NCBI GenBank assembly: GCA_937928735.1
Contig: CALFVF010000003.1
Span: forward strand, 1-64,000
DNA length: 64,000 nt
Direction of reading: 5' to 3'
From: an uncultured Verrucomicrobiales bacterium
GTDB lineage: Bacteria; Verrucomicrobiota; Verrucomicrobiia; Verrucomicrobiales; Akkermansiaceae
Below the pieces are notes generated by a model. It had not been told where the DNA came from and did no database searches. It saw only the letters and a list, made by a program, of their open reading frames with translations. Below, one piece after another: positions 54,000 to 61,105 of this stretch; positions within the stretch are counted from its first letter, which is position 1; every line of letters begins with the position of its first letter. The translations under genes were made by a program, and so were the position numbers.

Positions 54000-54881
54000 A
54001 TGAGTGACGCACAGAAAATTTGGCTAGATGGGGAGATAGTGAATAAGGCTGATGCCAAGGTATCGGTCTTTGACCATGGTTTACTCTATGGTGATGGTAT
54101 TTTTGAGGGGATTCGTTTCTACAATGGTCGCGTGTTCCGCCTAGAGGAGCATATCCAAAGGCTCTTTCTCTCAGCCAAAGCAATTTTACTCAATCTCCCA
54201 TGGACTGTAGAAGAGGTCTGTCAGTATACGGTAGATACGATCAAAGCGAATGGTCTGAGAGATGGCTACGTGCGCCTCGTGGTCACTCGTGGAGAAGGTG
54301 GACTAGGGCTGAATCCATACTTATGTGAAACACCTTCGATGTTTATTATAGCATCCACCATTCAGCTCTATCCTACCGAACATTATGAGAATGGGCTCAA
54401 GCTCATCACATGTGCGACGAGGCGTCCCACTCCAGGCTCACTGAGTCCACAAGTGAAGTCGCTAAACTATCTCAATAACGTGATGGCCAAAGTCGAGTGC
54501 ATCCAAGCTGGCGCGCTAGAGGGCATCATGCTCAATGAGCAAGGCTATGTCGCGGAGTGCACGGGTGATAATGTCTTTATTCTCAAAGACGGGGTGGTTT
54601 ACACGCCCTTTGTCGCTGATGGCGCGCTTGATGGTATCACTCGCCAAGTGATCTTTGATCTCTGTGAGTCGTTAGGAGTGAAGATTGTAGAGAAGACCTT
54701 AGCTCGCTATGATCTATTCACAGCAGATGAGGCCTTCTTAACGGGGACTGCAGCGGAGGTGATTCCCTTTGTCGCTCTCGATAGCCGTGAGATCGGAGAT
54801 GGAACACCGGGGGCTGTGACTAAGCGCTTGCTCGTGGCATTCCGCGAGATGGTGCAGAGCCAGGGTACCCCCTGTGTTTGA
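54000..54881 (+). CDS. ilvE: Branched-chain amino acid aminotransferase
   Basis: This 293-aa fold-type IV PLP enzyme has VFDHGLLYGDGIFEGIRFYNG, RLVVTRGEGGLGLNP, the Schiff-base lysine in SPQVKSLNYLNNVMA, EGIMLNEQGYVAECTGDNVF and FLTGTAAEVIPFV. It transfers amino groups between glutamate and the 2-oxo acids of Leu, Ile and Val. ATG 54000 is preferred over GTG 53982. It is single, and converges on the HmuS-like genes. Confidence 0.93.
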   Translation: MSDAQKIWLDGEIVNKADAKVSVFDHGLLYGDGIFEGIRFYNGRVFRLEEHIQRLFLSAKAILLNLPWTVEEVCQYTVDTIKANGLRDGYVRLVVTRGEGGLGLNPYLCETPSMFIIASTIQLYPTEHYENGLKLITCATRRPTPGSLSPQVKSLNYLNNVMAKVECIQAGALEGIMLNEQGYVAECTGDNVFILKDGVVYTPFVADGALDGITRQVIFDLCESLGVKIVEKTLARYDLFTADEAFLTGTAAEVIPFVALDSREIGDGTPGAVTKRLLVAFREMVQSQGTPCV

Positions 54882-54916
54882 TGGTTTGATGCGACTTATC
54901 GAGACGGGGAAATTGA

Positions 54917-55702
54917 TCAGAGGGCTGGATGGCGAGACTCCAAGCAGTCTTGCCAGAGTGAGTATATCACCTTTCCTTTGACATTGATCGTGTAGATGGC
55001 CTCTGCAAATGAATTGTAGATACTCAGAGAGCTATAGTGGCTACCATCGAGTACCCTATAGCTAAGCTGGATGCCATGGATAGAGGCTATATCGAGATAA
55101 AATGGCTGAGGGGCGTTGATCCAGGCGATTCCGTTGTCAAACTCGAGTTGTTGGATACAGACTTCTGTGGAGCAATTCGTATTCTGGTGCAGGGCTTCGA
55201 TATGGAGAGGCTGCTCCAACTCATGCGCCATATGTAGAATCCTTGTTAGAGGGTGATTATGACAGCTTTTTCGTAGTCGTATCTCACGCTCAGTGCAGCA
55301 TGGGCAAGTTGGACGCGAGGCTGGCTGGAAATCAAGAGCCTCTGTAGCAGGTTCTTTTTTGAGGTAGTTAAGAATAGATTCTACGTTGGCTTCTTGGTGA
55401 GTGTGGAGCTTTATTTGGCAGATTGCCTGATCGATACGCAGTGTGAGGGTACGCAGTGTGAGACAGCACTGATCATGATGCGTTGTGAGCTGTAGTTCAG
55501 AAATCGAGTTTAAGTCAAAAATGAGTGAACCATTCGAGGTGATGACATTGTCTTCTAGAAGAAGGAATTGCTGATTCTCTGCGATATGTTGGAAGCCACA
55601 GTCGACCCAAGACATCGAGATGGATCGAATGGAGAGAGATTCGAGGAGTGGTGTGAGTAGGGAGTGATTTCCTTTATCTATGAGAGTGTTGTAATAGCTC
55701 AT
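54917..55702 (-). CDS. HmuS/HemS-like haem protein, second of a tandem pair
   Basis: This 261-aa cytosolic protein shows, with poor conservation, features of the haem-utilisation family HmuS/ChuS/HemS. Its end (FYLDIASIHGIQLSYRV, SSLSIYNSFAEAIYTINVKGK) resembles the family's C-terminal FNLHL...SLELFD..G..I block, and its middle (CCLTLRTLTLRIDQAICQIKLHTHQEANVESILNYL) resembles the FFD..G.AVHKIYL...F.AL block. It also has a CPCC pair and a His/Cys-rich middle. ATG 55702 starts two bases before the upstream stop ends, so translation is probably coupled. The assignment is moderate only. Confidence 0.5.
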   Translation of the reverse strand: MSYYNTLIDKGNHSLLTPLLESLSIRSISMSWVDCGFQHIAENQQFLLLEDNVITSNGSLIFDLNSISELQLTTHHDQCCLTLRTLTLRIDQAICQIKLHTHQEANVESILNYLKKEPATEALDFQPASRPTCPCCTEREIRLRKSCHNHPLTRILHMAHELEQPLHIEALHQNTNCSTEVCIQQLEFDNGIAWINAPQPFYLDIASIHGIQLSYRVLDGSHYSSLSIYNSFAEAIYTINVKGKVIYSLWQDCLESRHPAL

Positions 55703-55703
55703 G

Positions 55704-56408
55704 TTAGGCGACTTCAAGAATGAGTTGAAGGGCTCCTCGGGTATTATAGATGAAACTTAGTCTGTGGTCGTTCTTGTCACAGAAATCGATGTGTTGGATA
55801 CGCGTAGTATCAAGAGTGAGCTTGGAAGTTGGGGAGAGAAACGTGCTTTGTTTCCCGAAATGGGCTGAATGGTGGATGGTCTGCTTTGTACGAAAGACAC
55901 CACCAGACATAGGGAGGGTGTACTGGATCATCTGCCCTAGCGGTATGAAATCGCGCAGTGATTGCTCAAAGGGCTTCTTAGGTGAGACCCGTGAGTGAGT
56001 ATCTGCTGTATTGAAAAGGAGAGTGGATTTGTTAGAAGATTGTTTGCCACTACTAAAGAGCCTAAGAATACACTCGAAACAATCCCAGCTACTTGAGCCA
56101 AGAATATCAATCTTATGAAACACATCTCCTTTTGCAGACGTGAAGATGAGAGATGCTTTCGCATCCCACTCGTCCACAATTGCCCAGCCTCGTTTCCACT
56201 GAGTTGTGTTCCATTTTTGACACCCATCTAAGCTAGAAGAATCAGATTCATTGTGAGAAGGGTATTGTGCCGGGTAGATACAATGTTCGGTCAGTGCTGC
56301 TATATCATTATTGTAGTGCTGAATAGTGAGTCCTAGGCCTACGATACGGTGCATGATTCTGGGCCAGCATGGTTTGAGCTGATAGATTTCTGAACGGTTC
56401 GTTTTCAT
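55704..56408 (-). CDS. HmuS/HemS-like haem-utilisation protein, first of a tandem pair
   Basis: This 234-aa protein resembles a compact HmuS/ChuS. IVGLGLTIQHYNNDIAALTE matches the LG.V.ALTRN..AVHE block, WKRGWAIVDEW the W..GFAV.E block, LIFTSAKGDVFHKIDILG the QFFD..G.AVHKIYL block, and the end (LTLDTTRIQHIDFCDKNDHR, FIYNTRGAL) the C-terminal FNLHL...LFD..G block. Full-length relatives have about 340 residues, so it is shortened. It may bind or degrade haem in the cytosol. It lies downstream of a Fur-boxed AraC regulator gene, on the same strand. Confidence 0.58.
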   Translation of the reverse strand: MKTNRSEIYQLKPCWPRIMHRIVGLGLTIQHYNNDIAALTEHCIYPAQYPSHNESDSSSLDGCQKWNTTQWKRGWAIVDEWDAKASLIFTSAKGDVFHKIDILGSSSWDCFECILRLFSSGKQSSNKSTLLFNTADTHSRVSPKKPFEQSLRDFIPLGQMIQYTLPMSGGVFRTKQTIHHSAHFGKQSTFLSPTSKLTLDTTRIQHIDFCDKNDHRLSFIYNTRGALQLILEVA

Positions 56409-56637
56409 AATCTCTCGATATCGGGTTTTGTGCTATTGAATGAGGCTGTGCGATGGTGATTGATAGGGAGAAAGGTAGGTGGATTTGTGATTTCTAGCTA
56501 GCGCTCTGGTGTCGGGTTGCTAGTGACTGATTGCTAGTGGCTGTTTACTTGTGGCTCTGACAAGGGAGATCAAAGCTCCGCTAGGATAAAACACGGGCGG
56601 AGTAGTCAGTTCTTACAGGTAGGGGTATGCTTGCGCT

Positions 56638-56832
56638 ATGAATCAATCCCAAAGCCCCTCTATGTATGTCTCTGGCGTCGGCAGGCTGAATCATAAAGTC
56701 TCAGAGCGCCTAAGAGTGATCAAAGAGCCTTTTGCAGGAGCGCGCTCTGCAGAAGAAAAGAGAGAATGCGCCTTCCTTGTTAGTCAAAAGCTAAAATGCA
56801 GAGGAGATGTACTAAAAAATAAAAAGCTGTAG
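56638..56832 (+). CDS. Possible small protein, unknown
   Basis: A 64-codon frame with an ATG lies between the HmuS-like pair and the AraC gene, on the opposite strand. The product is basic (SERLRVIKEPFAGARSAEEK) with two cysteines near the end and no recognisable family. It does not fit HemP. It may be spurious. Confidence 0.25.
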   Translation: MNQSQSPSMYVSGVGRLNHKVSERLRVIKEPFAGARSAEEKRECAFLVSQKLKCRGDVLKNKKL

Positions 56833-56839
56833 TTAACTT

Positions 56840-57721
56840 CTAACAAACATTTTTGATGTATTGTGAAGGCTTTACGCCTATTTCTGCTAGGAATGCTTTT
56901 GAGAAATGACTCAGGCTGCTATAGCCGACCTCCATAGCGGCTTCTGTGACATTATAGTCTCCAGCACGTAAATACTCTGCGGCCTTATCCACTCTGAGTT
57001 TACGCAGCTGCTGGGAAATCGTGTGTCCTTTATGCTCGGAGAATATACGACTTAGGTAGTGTGGTGAACAGCCAGCTTCTGCGGCTATTCTTTGAAGATC
57101 TAACTTTTCATCGAGGTGAGCATGCAGCCAGTGCATGACTTTTCTAATACGCTGCTGAGCGAGGAACTCACGCTGTGAGCAAAAACCAGATGCCGCAGGT
57201 GCAAATAAATAGATGCTGAGAAGCTCAAGGACTTTCGCCGAATACCAAAAGACCATGGCTTGCTGCTGGACCGGAGGTGTTAGGAGCTCCTCGCTGAGTT
57301 CTTGCTCCTGTAAGCTCATCCTTCTTGCTTTCCCGATCTGAATGGAATGAGACGCCTGATTGGAGGAGAGTAGTTTCTGAAGATCAGGATGGAGAGAGCA
57401 GCATTTGTTTCCAAAGCTGCGTTCAATCCAGCCGCGCGAAATACTCAGAACAATCACCTGATGGTTTTGACCGACACGCGACATAAGCATTTCATCTTGA
57501 GCAGAGTGGTGAATGAGACCAAGCATACCAGAGGAAAGAGACATTCTGACCTTATCTCCTAGGAATACACCTTGGCCATTGAGGTTGAGAATGAGGTGCA
57601 AACAGTCTACGTCATACTGTGGTGACCATTGAAATACAGTTTCTTGGTCGATAAACTGCAGTAAAATACCGTTTTTCTCTAAATTCCCATAGAGTTGGTG
57701 GAGTGAGTTGAGCTGTTTCAT
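56840..57721 (-). CDS. AraC family regulator, PchR/YbtA-like
   Basis: This 293-aa protein has an N-terminal sensor half (about 1-190) and a C-terminal double helix-turn-helix: LDLQRIAAEAGCSPHYLSRIFSEHKG then YNVTEAAMEVGYSSLSHFSKAFLAEIGVKPSQY. The layout resembles PchR/YbtA regulators that respond to siderophores or iron. The frame opens at TTG 57766, but a Fur box at 57743-57761 would then be coding; ATG 57721 (MKQLNSLHQLYG) places it in the promoter and is preferred. It is the likely activator of a nearby iron or haem function. Confidence 0.82.
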   Translation of the reverse strand: MKQLNSLHQLYGNLEKNGILLQFIDQETVFQWSPQYDVDCLHLILNLNGQGVFLGDKVRMSLSSGMLGLIHHSAQDEMLMSRVGQNHQVIVLSISRGWIERSFGNKCCSLHPDLQKLLSSNQASHSIQIGKARRMSLQEQELSEELLTPPVQQQAMVFWYSAKVLELLSIYLFAPAASGFCSQREFLAQQRIRKVMHWLHAHLDEKLDLQRIAAEAGCSPHYLSRIFSEHKGHTISQQLRKLRVDKAAEYLRAGDYNVTEAAMEVGYSSLSHFSKAFLAEIGVKPSQYIKNVC

Positions 57722-57742
57722 AGAACTTAAGGGAATGCTATT

Positions 57743-57761
57743 GTTAATGAGATTCATTATC
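57743..57761 (-). promoter_or_regulatory. Fur-box-like operator of the AraC regulator gene
   Basis: GTTAATGAGATTCATTATC agrees with the 19-bp Fur box at 16 of 19 positions (7-1-7 form TGAGATT-C-ATTATCA). It lies 22-40 bases upstream of ATG 57721, where repressor binding would block the promoter. It differs at only two positions from the site upstream of ferritin. Confidence 0.7.
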
Positions 57762-57798
57762 AACAATTAATTAAAAAAAGGTTGAATCTTGAAAGGAT

Positions 57799-57842
57799 TA
57801 AAAAAATAGGCACTCAGAGGGGGGTCGCTCTGAATGCCTATT
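57799..57842 (-). terminator. Strong minus-strand terminator with no coding gene before it
   Basis: AATAGGCACTCAGAG and CTCTGAATGCCTATT form a 15-bp stem with a single mismatch; the plus-strand A-run at 57800-57806 becomes a T-run after it on the minus strand. The nearest upstream minus-strand gene (RRM) already has its own terminator at 58139, so this one may end a small RNA from about 57990 to 57842. Confidence 0.75.
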
Positions 57843-57992
57843 CGTAGCGCATGAACACGCCAACTCACTTACAATTCCACTTGTGGATATTAGAACCACG
57901 GAATAGAGAATACGAAATTTCTCGTGAATGGCTATCGCCAGAATGCTCTAGAATAGCGACTCATTCTAGACAACCCTTATTGACCCAGTATT

Positions 57993-58105
57993 ATACCAAC
58001 TCAAAAACTATCTGGTAAAATTCGCTAGATCTTTGACGAGATAGCATCGTTGTCACCCACCAAATCTCTTCGCCCTTTCTACCAGTTAGTTTTCCTCGTT
58101 GGTAT
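57993..58105. repeat. Dispersed element with terminal inverted repeats (copy C, 113 bp)
   Basis: Left end ATACCAACTCAAAAA-CTATCTGGT; right end ACCAGTTAG-TTTTCCTCGTTGGTAT; these are inverted repeats of about 25 bp. The body matches copy B except for a missing 45-base hairpin segment. It is noncoding and flanked by TATTAGGAG on the right, as is copy D. Confidence 0.85.
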
Positions 58106-58138
58106 TAGGAGCGATATAAAATTGAGCAATAGGCAGAC

Positions 58139-58175
58139 ACAAAAAACGAGATCCGAATTTCTTCAGATCTCGTTT
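58139..58175 (-). terminator. Terminator of the RRM protein gene
   Basis: AAACGAGATC (58144-58153) pairs perfectly with GATCTCGTTT (58166-58175). A T-run follows on the minus strand (plus-strand A-run at 58141-58146). It lies 31 bases past the RRM stop. Confidence 0.85.
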
Positions 58176-58205
58176 CGAAAAAATCAGCTATGCTGATGGG
58201 GTGAA

Positions 58206-58538
58206 CTAGCGACGGTATCCGCCGTCTCCACCACCGTAGCCGCCACGATCGCGATCACGTCCACCGCGACCACCACCTCCACGGTTGCCGCCTTCTTCAC
58301 GAGGGCGAGCTTCGTTGACGCGTAGTGAGCGTCCGTCAAAATCTTGACCGTCGAGTTGTTTAATAGCCTCGATCATTGCTTCTTTTGAGTCCATTGTCAC
58401 AAACCCAAAACCACGTGGTCGACCAGACTCACGATCCATCGGAAGGTGTATATCAGCCACTTCTCCATATTGAGAAAATAGCCCCCTGATGTCATCCTCA
58501 GTTGATCCGAATGACAGATTACCTACATACATTTTCAT
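58206..58538 (-). CDS. RRM RNA-binding protein with glycine-rich tail
   Basis: This 110-aa protein has a single RRM: RNP2 [11 protein letters not shown]1 RGFGFVTM. It is followed by a Gly/Arg/Asp-rich tail ([20 protein letters not shown]). This is the layout of bacterial cold-inducible RNA-binding proteins known from cyanobacteria and many PVC bacteria. It binds single-stranded RNA in the cytosol. ATG 58538 ([10 protein letters not shown]) is preferred over the upstream ATG 58562. It has its own terminator and a long upstream region that may be a cold-responsive leader. Confidence 0.93.
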   Translation of the reverse strand: MKMYVGNLSFGSTEDDIRGLFSQYGEVADIHLPMDRESGRPRGFGFVTMDSKEAMIEAIKQLDGQDFDGRSLRVNEARPREEGGNRGGGGRGGRDRDRGGYGGGDGGYRR

Positions 58539-58562
58539 AATTATCTTATCAACACACTTCAA

Positions 58563-58837
58563 ATAGCTCTGTTTACTAGTTGTTTCCGTGAATCGGATTT
58601 CAGTTCAGCACCGCCCCTGTAGACCGCATGCTGACACTCCATACCTTAATCAGAGTTACTCGTGTGTGCTTACTGAGAGCTCTGACATAGAAACAGATAA
58701 GTAGCGATAAGAATCGAAAAAAATTTGAAAATTGAGAAGGAAAGACCATTTTTTAGCCGAAATAGTGACAATTAAGTACAGGGTACCTCCGGTCATTTAT
58801 TTCCGATGAAGAAACACCTTCAGGTTTTCAGATCAAG
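58563..58837. other. Upstream region of the RRM gene
   Basis: This stretch is noncoding on both strands. It should contain the RRM promoter and 5' leader on the minus strand. No named motif was recognised. Confidence 0.4.
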
Positions 58838-58877
58838 GCCCACGATTCTCCCGCATAAATTCAGGAGAATCGTGGGC
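58838..58877 (-). terminator. Perfect 14-bp hairpin after the DUF1800 operon
   Basis: GCCCACGATTCTCC (58838-58851) and GGAGAATCGTGGGC (58864-58877) pair perfectly around a 12-base loop. No T-run follows on either strand. It lies 138 bases after the last gene of the operon and is the only terminator-like structure there. Confidence 0.55.
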
Positions 58878-58989
58878 AGTAGAGAGGTGGAGAAATCGGA
58901 TGGTATTTGTAGAAATGGAATATCTGGGAGTTCTCTAAAGAGTTGATCCAGTAATGCGAAATTGTGATTTCTTTAGTTTTTAAAGAGTT

Positions 58990-59016
58990 ATACCAACTCA
59001 AAAAACTAACTGGTAT
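58990..59016. repeat. Dispersed repeat remnant (copy D, 27 bp)
   Basis: ATACCAACTCAAAAAA then CTAACTGGTAT: a complete left terminal repeat joined directly to the TGGTAT of a right end, with the body missing. Its last base is the first base, on the plus strand, of the stop codon (TTA, 59016-59018) of the next gene. Confidence 0.7.
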
Positions 59017-59588
59017 TAGGAGTTAGTCTCCCGCACAATATCATCTTCTGTATACAGCTCTCTATCTGGGCCTGCTGAGCGTACGGAGAATTCTTTACTG
59101 GAAATGGAATGAAAGAAGTAAGGGCTTTCCCACTGGTCAATAAAGCGGCCGTGTTTATCGATGCTTGGATGAGATTTCTTGATAAGGCGTACTCGTTGTG
59201 AGTTTTTACCTGTTAGAGCATCCACGAAGTCTTCATTCATTCCTGTGGGTATTGTTCCTTCCTTTAGATAATGATCGTAGAAGAAAATAAGTGACATGAT
59301 GTGTTCAATATCCTCGGCTGGGCTATTACCTGCGGCTCCTAGTTGTTGAGCAGGTTCTATGTCTAACTCAATATACTGGTCGTTATTTTGTGCTGCTGTG
59401 CTGGATTGTGAACTTGTTGATTGTTTCGATTTAGCGCGTGTTCTGGATAGAGAAATCGAATGCGCTGAGTCTTTGCCTTTCAGCGCATTGTTTTCTTCTG
59501 GAGAAGAAGCTACTTGCTCTTTTCCTCTGTTGAGAAAAAGAGCAAGCAGTGTTAGCGCTAGTATACTAATGGATACAGTTCGCTTCAT
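59016..59588 (-). CDS. Exported protein with GspG-like C-terminus
   Basis: This 190-aa protein has an N-terminal hydrophobic segment (ISILALTLLALFL) but no prepilin GFTLxE motif. A Ser/Gln-rich linker leads to a C-terminal part that ends WESPYFFHSISS...FSVRSAGPDRELYTEDDIV. This resembles the C-terminal block of type II secretion pseudopilins (D.WG.PY...SAGPDG..GT.DDI), where acidic residues bind calcium. It is third in an operon after DUF1501 and DUF1800, a set often found together in Verrucomicrobiota. Function unknown. Confidence 0.7.
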   Translation of the reverse strand: MKRTVSISILALTLLALFLNRGKEQVASSPEENNALKGKDSAHSISLSRTRAKSKQSTSSQSSTAAQNNDQYIELDIEPAQQLGAAGNSPAEDIEHIMSLIFFYDHYLKEGTIPTGMNEDFVDALTGKNSQRVRLIKKSHPSIDKHGRFIDQWESPYFFHSISSKEFSVRSAGPDRELYTEDDIVRETNS

Positions 59589-59597
59589 TGGTGTCTG

Positions 59598-61088
59598 TTA
59601 TGTTGTTGCTCCACCACCTCGCAGGAAGCCAATGGGCATGGGAGCATTCACGCCTCTTGCGTGGAATCCTCTGATATTTGGCAATATAGCCTCTAGGGAG
59701 TTATCATTAGGTACTCCATACCATCTGGCTAGTTCTGCGTGTAATTCATCCACTGAGGTGGTTGGGAGCACACGGCCTCGGCCAACATCTAGAGCGCGCC
59801 CGTCTCGAGAGGTTAGGTTAGTGAGGTCAGTGGGGTAATCACCAAAGATACGACCACCACGTACAGCGCCTCCCATGACTATGGAGTTACCGCCCCAAGC
59901 GTGGTCTGAGCCTCGACCATTCGGTGAGAGTGTGCGGCCGAAGTCAGATGCTGTGTATGTTGTGACCTGGTCACTGAGGCCGAGGTTTTCTATTTCATTG
60001 TTGAAGGCCGCGAGATTCTCACTGAGGTTAGCCAGTAGACCTGGTTGGACAGAGTTGATGCTATTGTGCGTGTCATAGCCGTCTTGGAAGACAAAGAATG
60101 TCTGGCGTGATGAGCCGAAGGAGTCTCTGGCTTGTATATTTCTGGCTACGAGTTCTAACTGCTCTCCTAGGCGCCCTCTAAACCTTGGCTCACCATCGTC
60201 TGGGTCGTTTACATTGACTCCTGAAATGAGGTTATTGTATTCTGCGGCAGAGTTAATGGCGTCTTGTCTGATGTCTCTGTGGTGTCTCCTAAGGACATTC
60301 TGATAGCGACTGCTCAGTAAGCGCTCTGTAGCGGTTCTGTATTGACCTCCAAATCTTGAGAGTTCTACGGCACCGTCTCGAGAGACTACATAAGGGTTCA
60401 CTTGGAGTCCTGTCTGAATAATATTTGTGCGCTCCACAGAGATGTTCATGGAGATGTTTGCATTCGTATTGACATCATCAGTGATCATGTCAGCGATGCG
60501 CCCCATCCAGCCTGAGCGTGATGCTCTATCTGCAAGAGATGTTTGCCATGTCTCTTGCTGATCATTATGAGAAAATAACCCTCTTGGTCTGCGGCTACTG
60601 GATATATTTTCAAATTCATTCGCGTCGGCAATGGGGCGCGCGAGTGTTCCAATATTCGCTATGAAGGAAAGGGCTCCTGAGTTGTAGAGGTCTCTCACAT
60701 GCGGCATGTTAGGGTTCACCGCGAAGCGTCTCGTGTTTTGACCACTACCTGGACCATCAATAATGGTGTCATCCAAAGAGTCTCTATCTAGCGCGAGGCT
60801 GCCTCTAGCTCGACTGTAGTTTGTGAACTCTGTGTCACTGGAGTCTCCTCGAAGCCCTATGGGTAGAAGCATATTAAAGGAGTCATTACCACCATAGAGG
60901 AAAACACAAACGAGCGCTTTGTAGCGATTGGGCCGGCGGAAGTTGGGGATTGCCGCTAGTGCGGAGTTTGTGACTTTAAGCTGCATGATGGATGACAGCA
61001 GTGAGGTGCCTGCGAGGCCTGCACAGCCGCCTAGGAATTCACGGCGGTGGAGGAATTTTCTGATTTCTTCTTCTTTATCTAAATTCAT
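59598..61088 (-). CDS. DUF1501 family protein, TAT-exported
   Basis: This 496-aa protein has a twin-arginine signal (HRREFLGGCAGLAGTSLLSS). Family motifs are ALVCVFLYGGNDSFNMLLPIG, FAVNPNMPHVRDLYNSGALSFIANIGTLA, SHNDQQETWQTSLADRASRSGWMGRIADM, and VTTYTASDFGRTLSPNGRGSDHAWGGNSIVMGGAVRGG. It has an alkaline-phosphatase/sulfatase-like fold by family; no activity is established. It follows the DUF1800 gene by 17 bases and precedes the pseudopilin-like gene by 9. Confidence 0.93.
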   Translation of the reverse strand: MNLDKEEEIRKFLHRREFLGGCAGLAGTSLLSSIMQLKVTNSALAAIPNFRRPNRYKALVCVFLYGGNDSFNMLLPIGLRGDSSDTEFTNYSRARGSLALDRDSLDDTIIDGPGSGQNTRRFAVNPNMPHVRDLYNSGALSFIANIGTLARPIADANEFENISSSRRPRGLFSHNDQQETWQTSLADRASRSGWMGRIADMITDDVNTNANISMNISVERTNIIQTGLQVNPYVVSRDGAVELSRFGGQYRTATERLLSSRYQNVLRRHHRDIRQDAINSAAEYNNLISGVNVNDPDDGEPRFRGRLGEQLELVARNIQARDSFGSSRQTFFVFQDGYDTHNSINSVQPGLLANLSENLAAFNNEIENLGLSDQVTTYTASDFGRTLSPNGRGSDHAWGGNSIVMGGAVRGGRIFGDYPTDLTNLTSRDGRALDVGRGRVLPTTSVDELHAELARWYGVPNDNSLEAILPNIRGFHARGVNAPMPIGFLRGGGATT

Positions 61089-61105
61089 AATTAAAAATGT
61101 TAATG

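Noticed and set aside
56638-56832. Small gene near the haem locus considered as hemP
   Set aside because: The sequence lacks the HemP C-terminal core (G..Y.LR.T..GKL.LTK); it is kept only as a low-confidence unknown.
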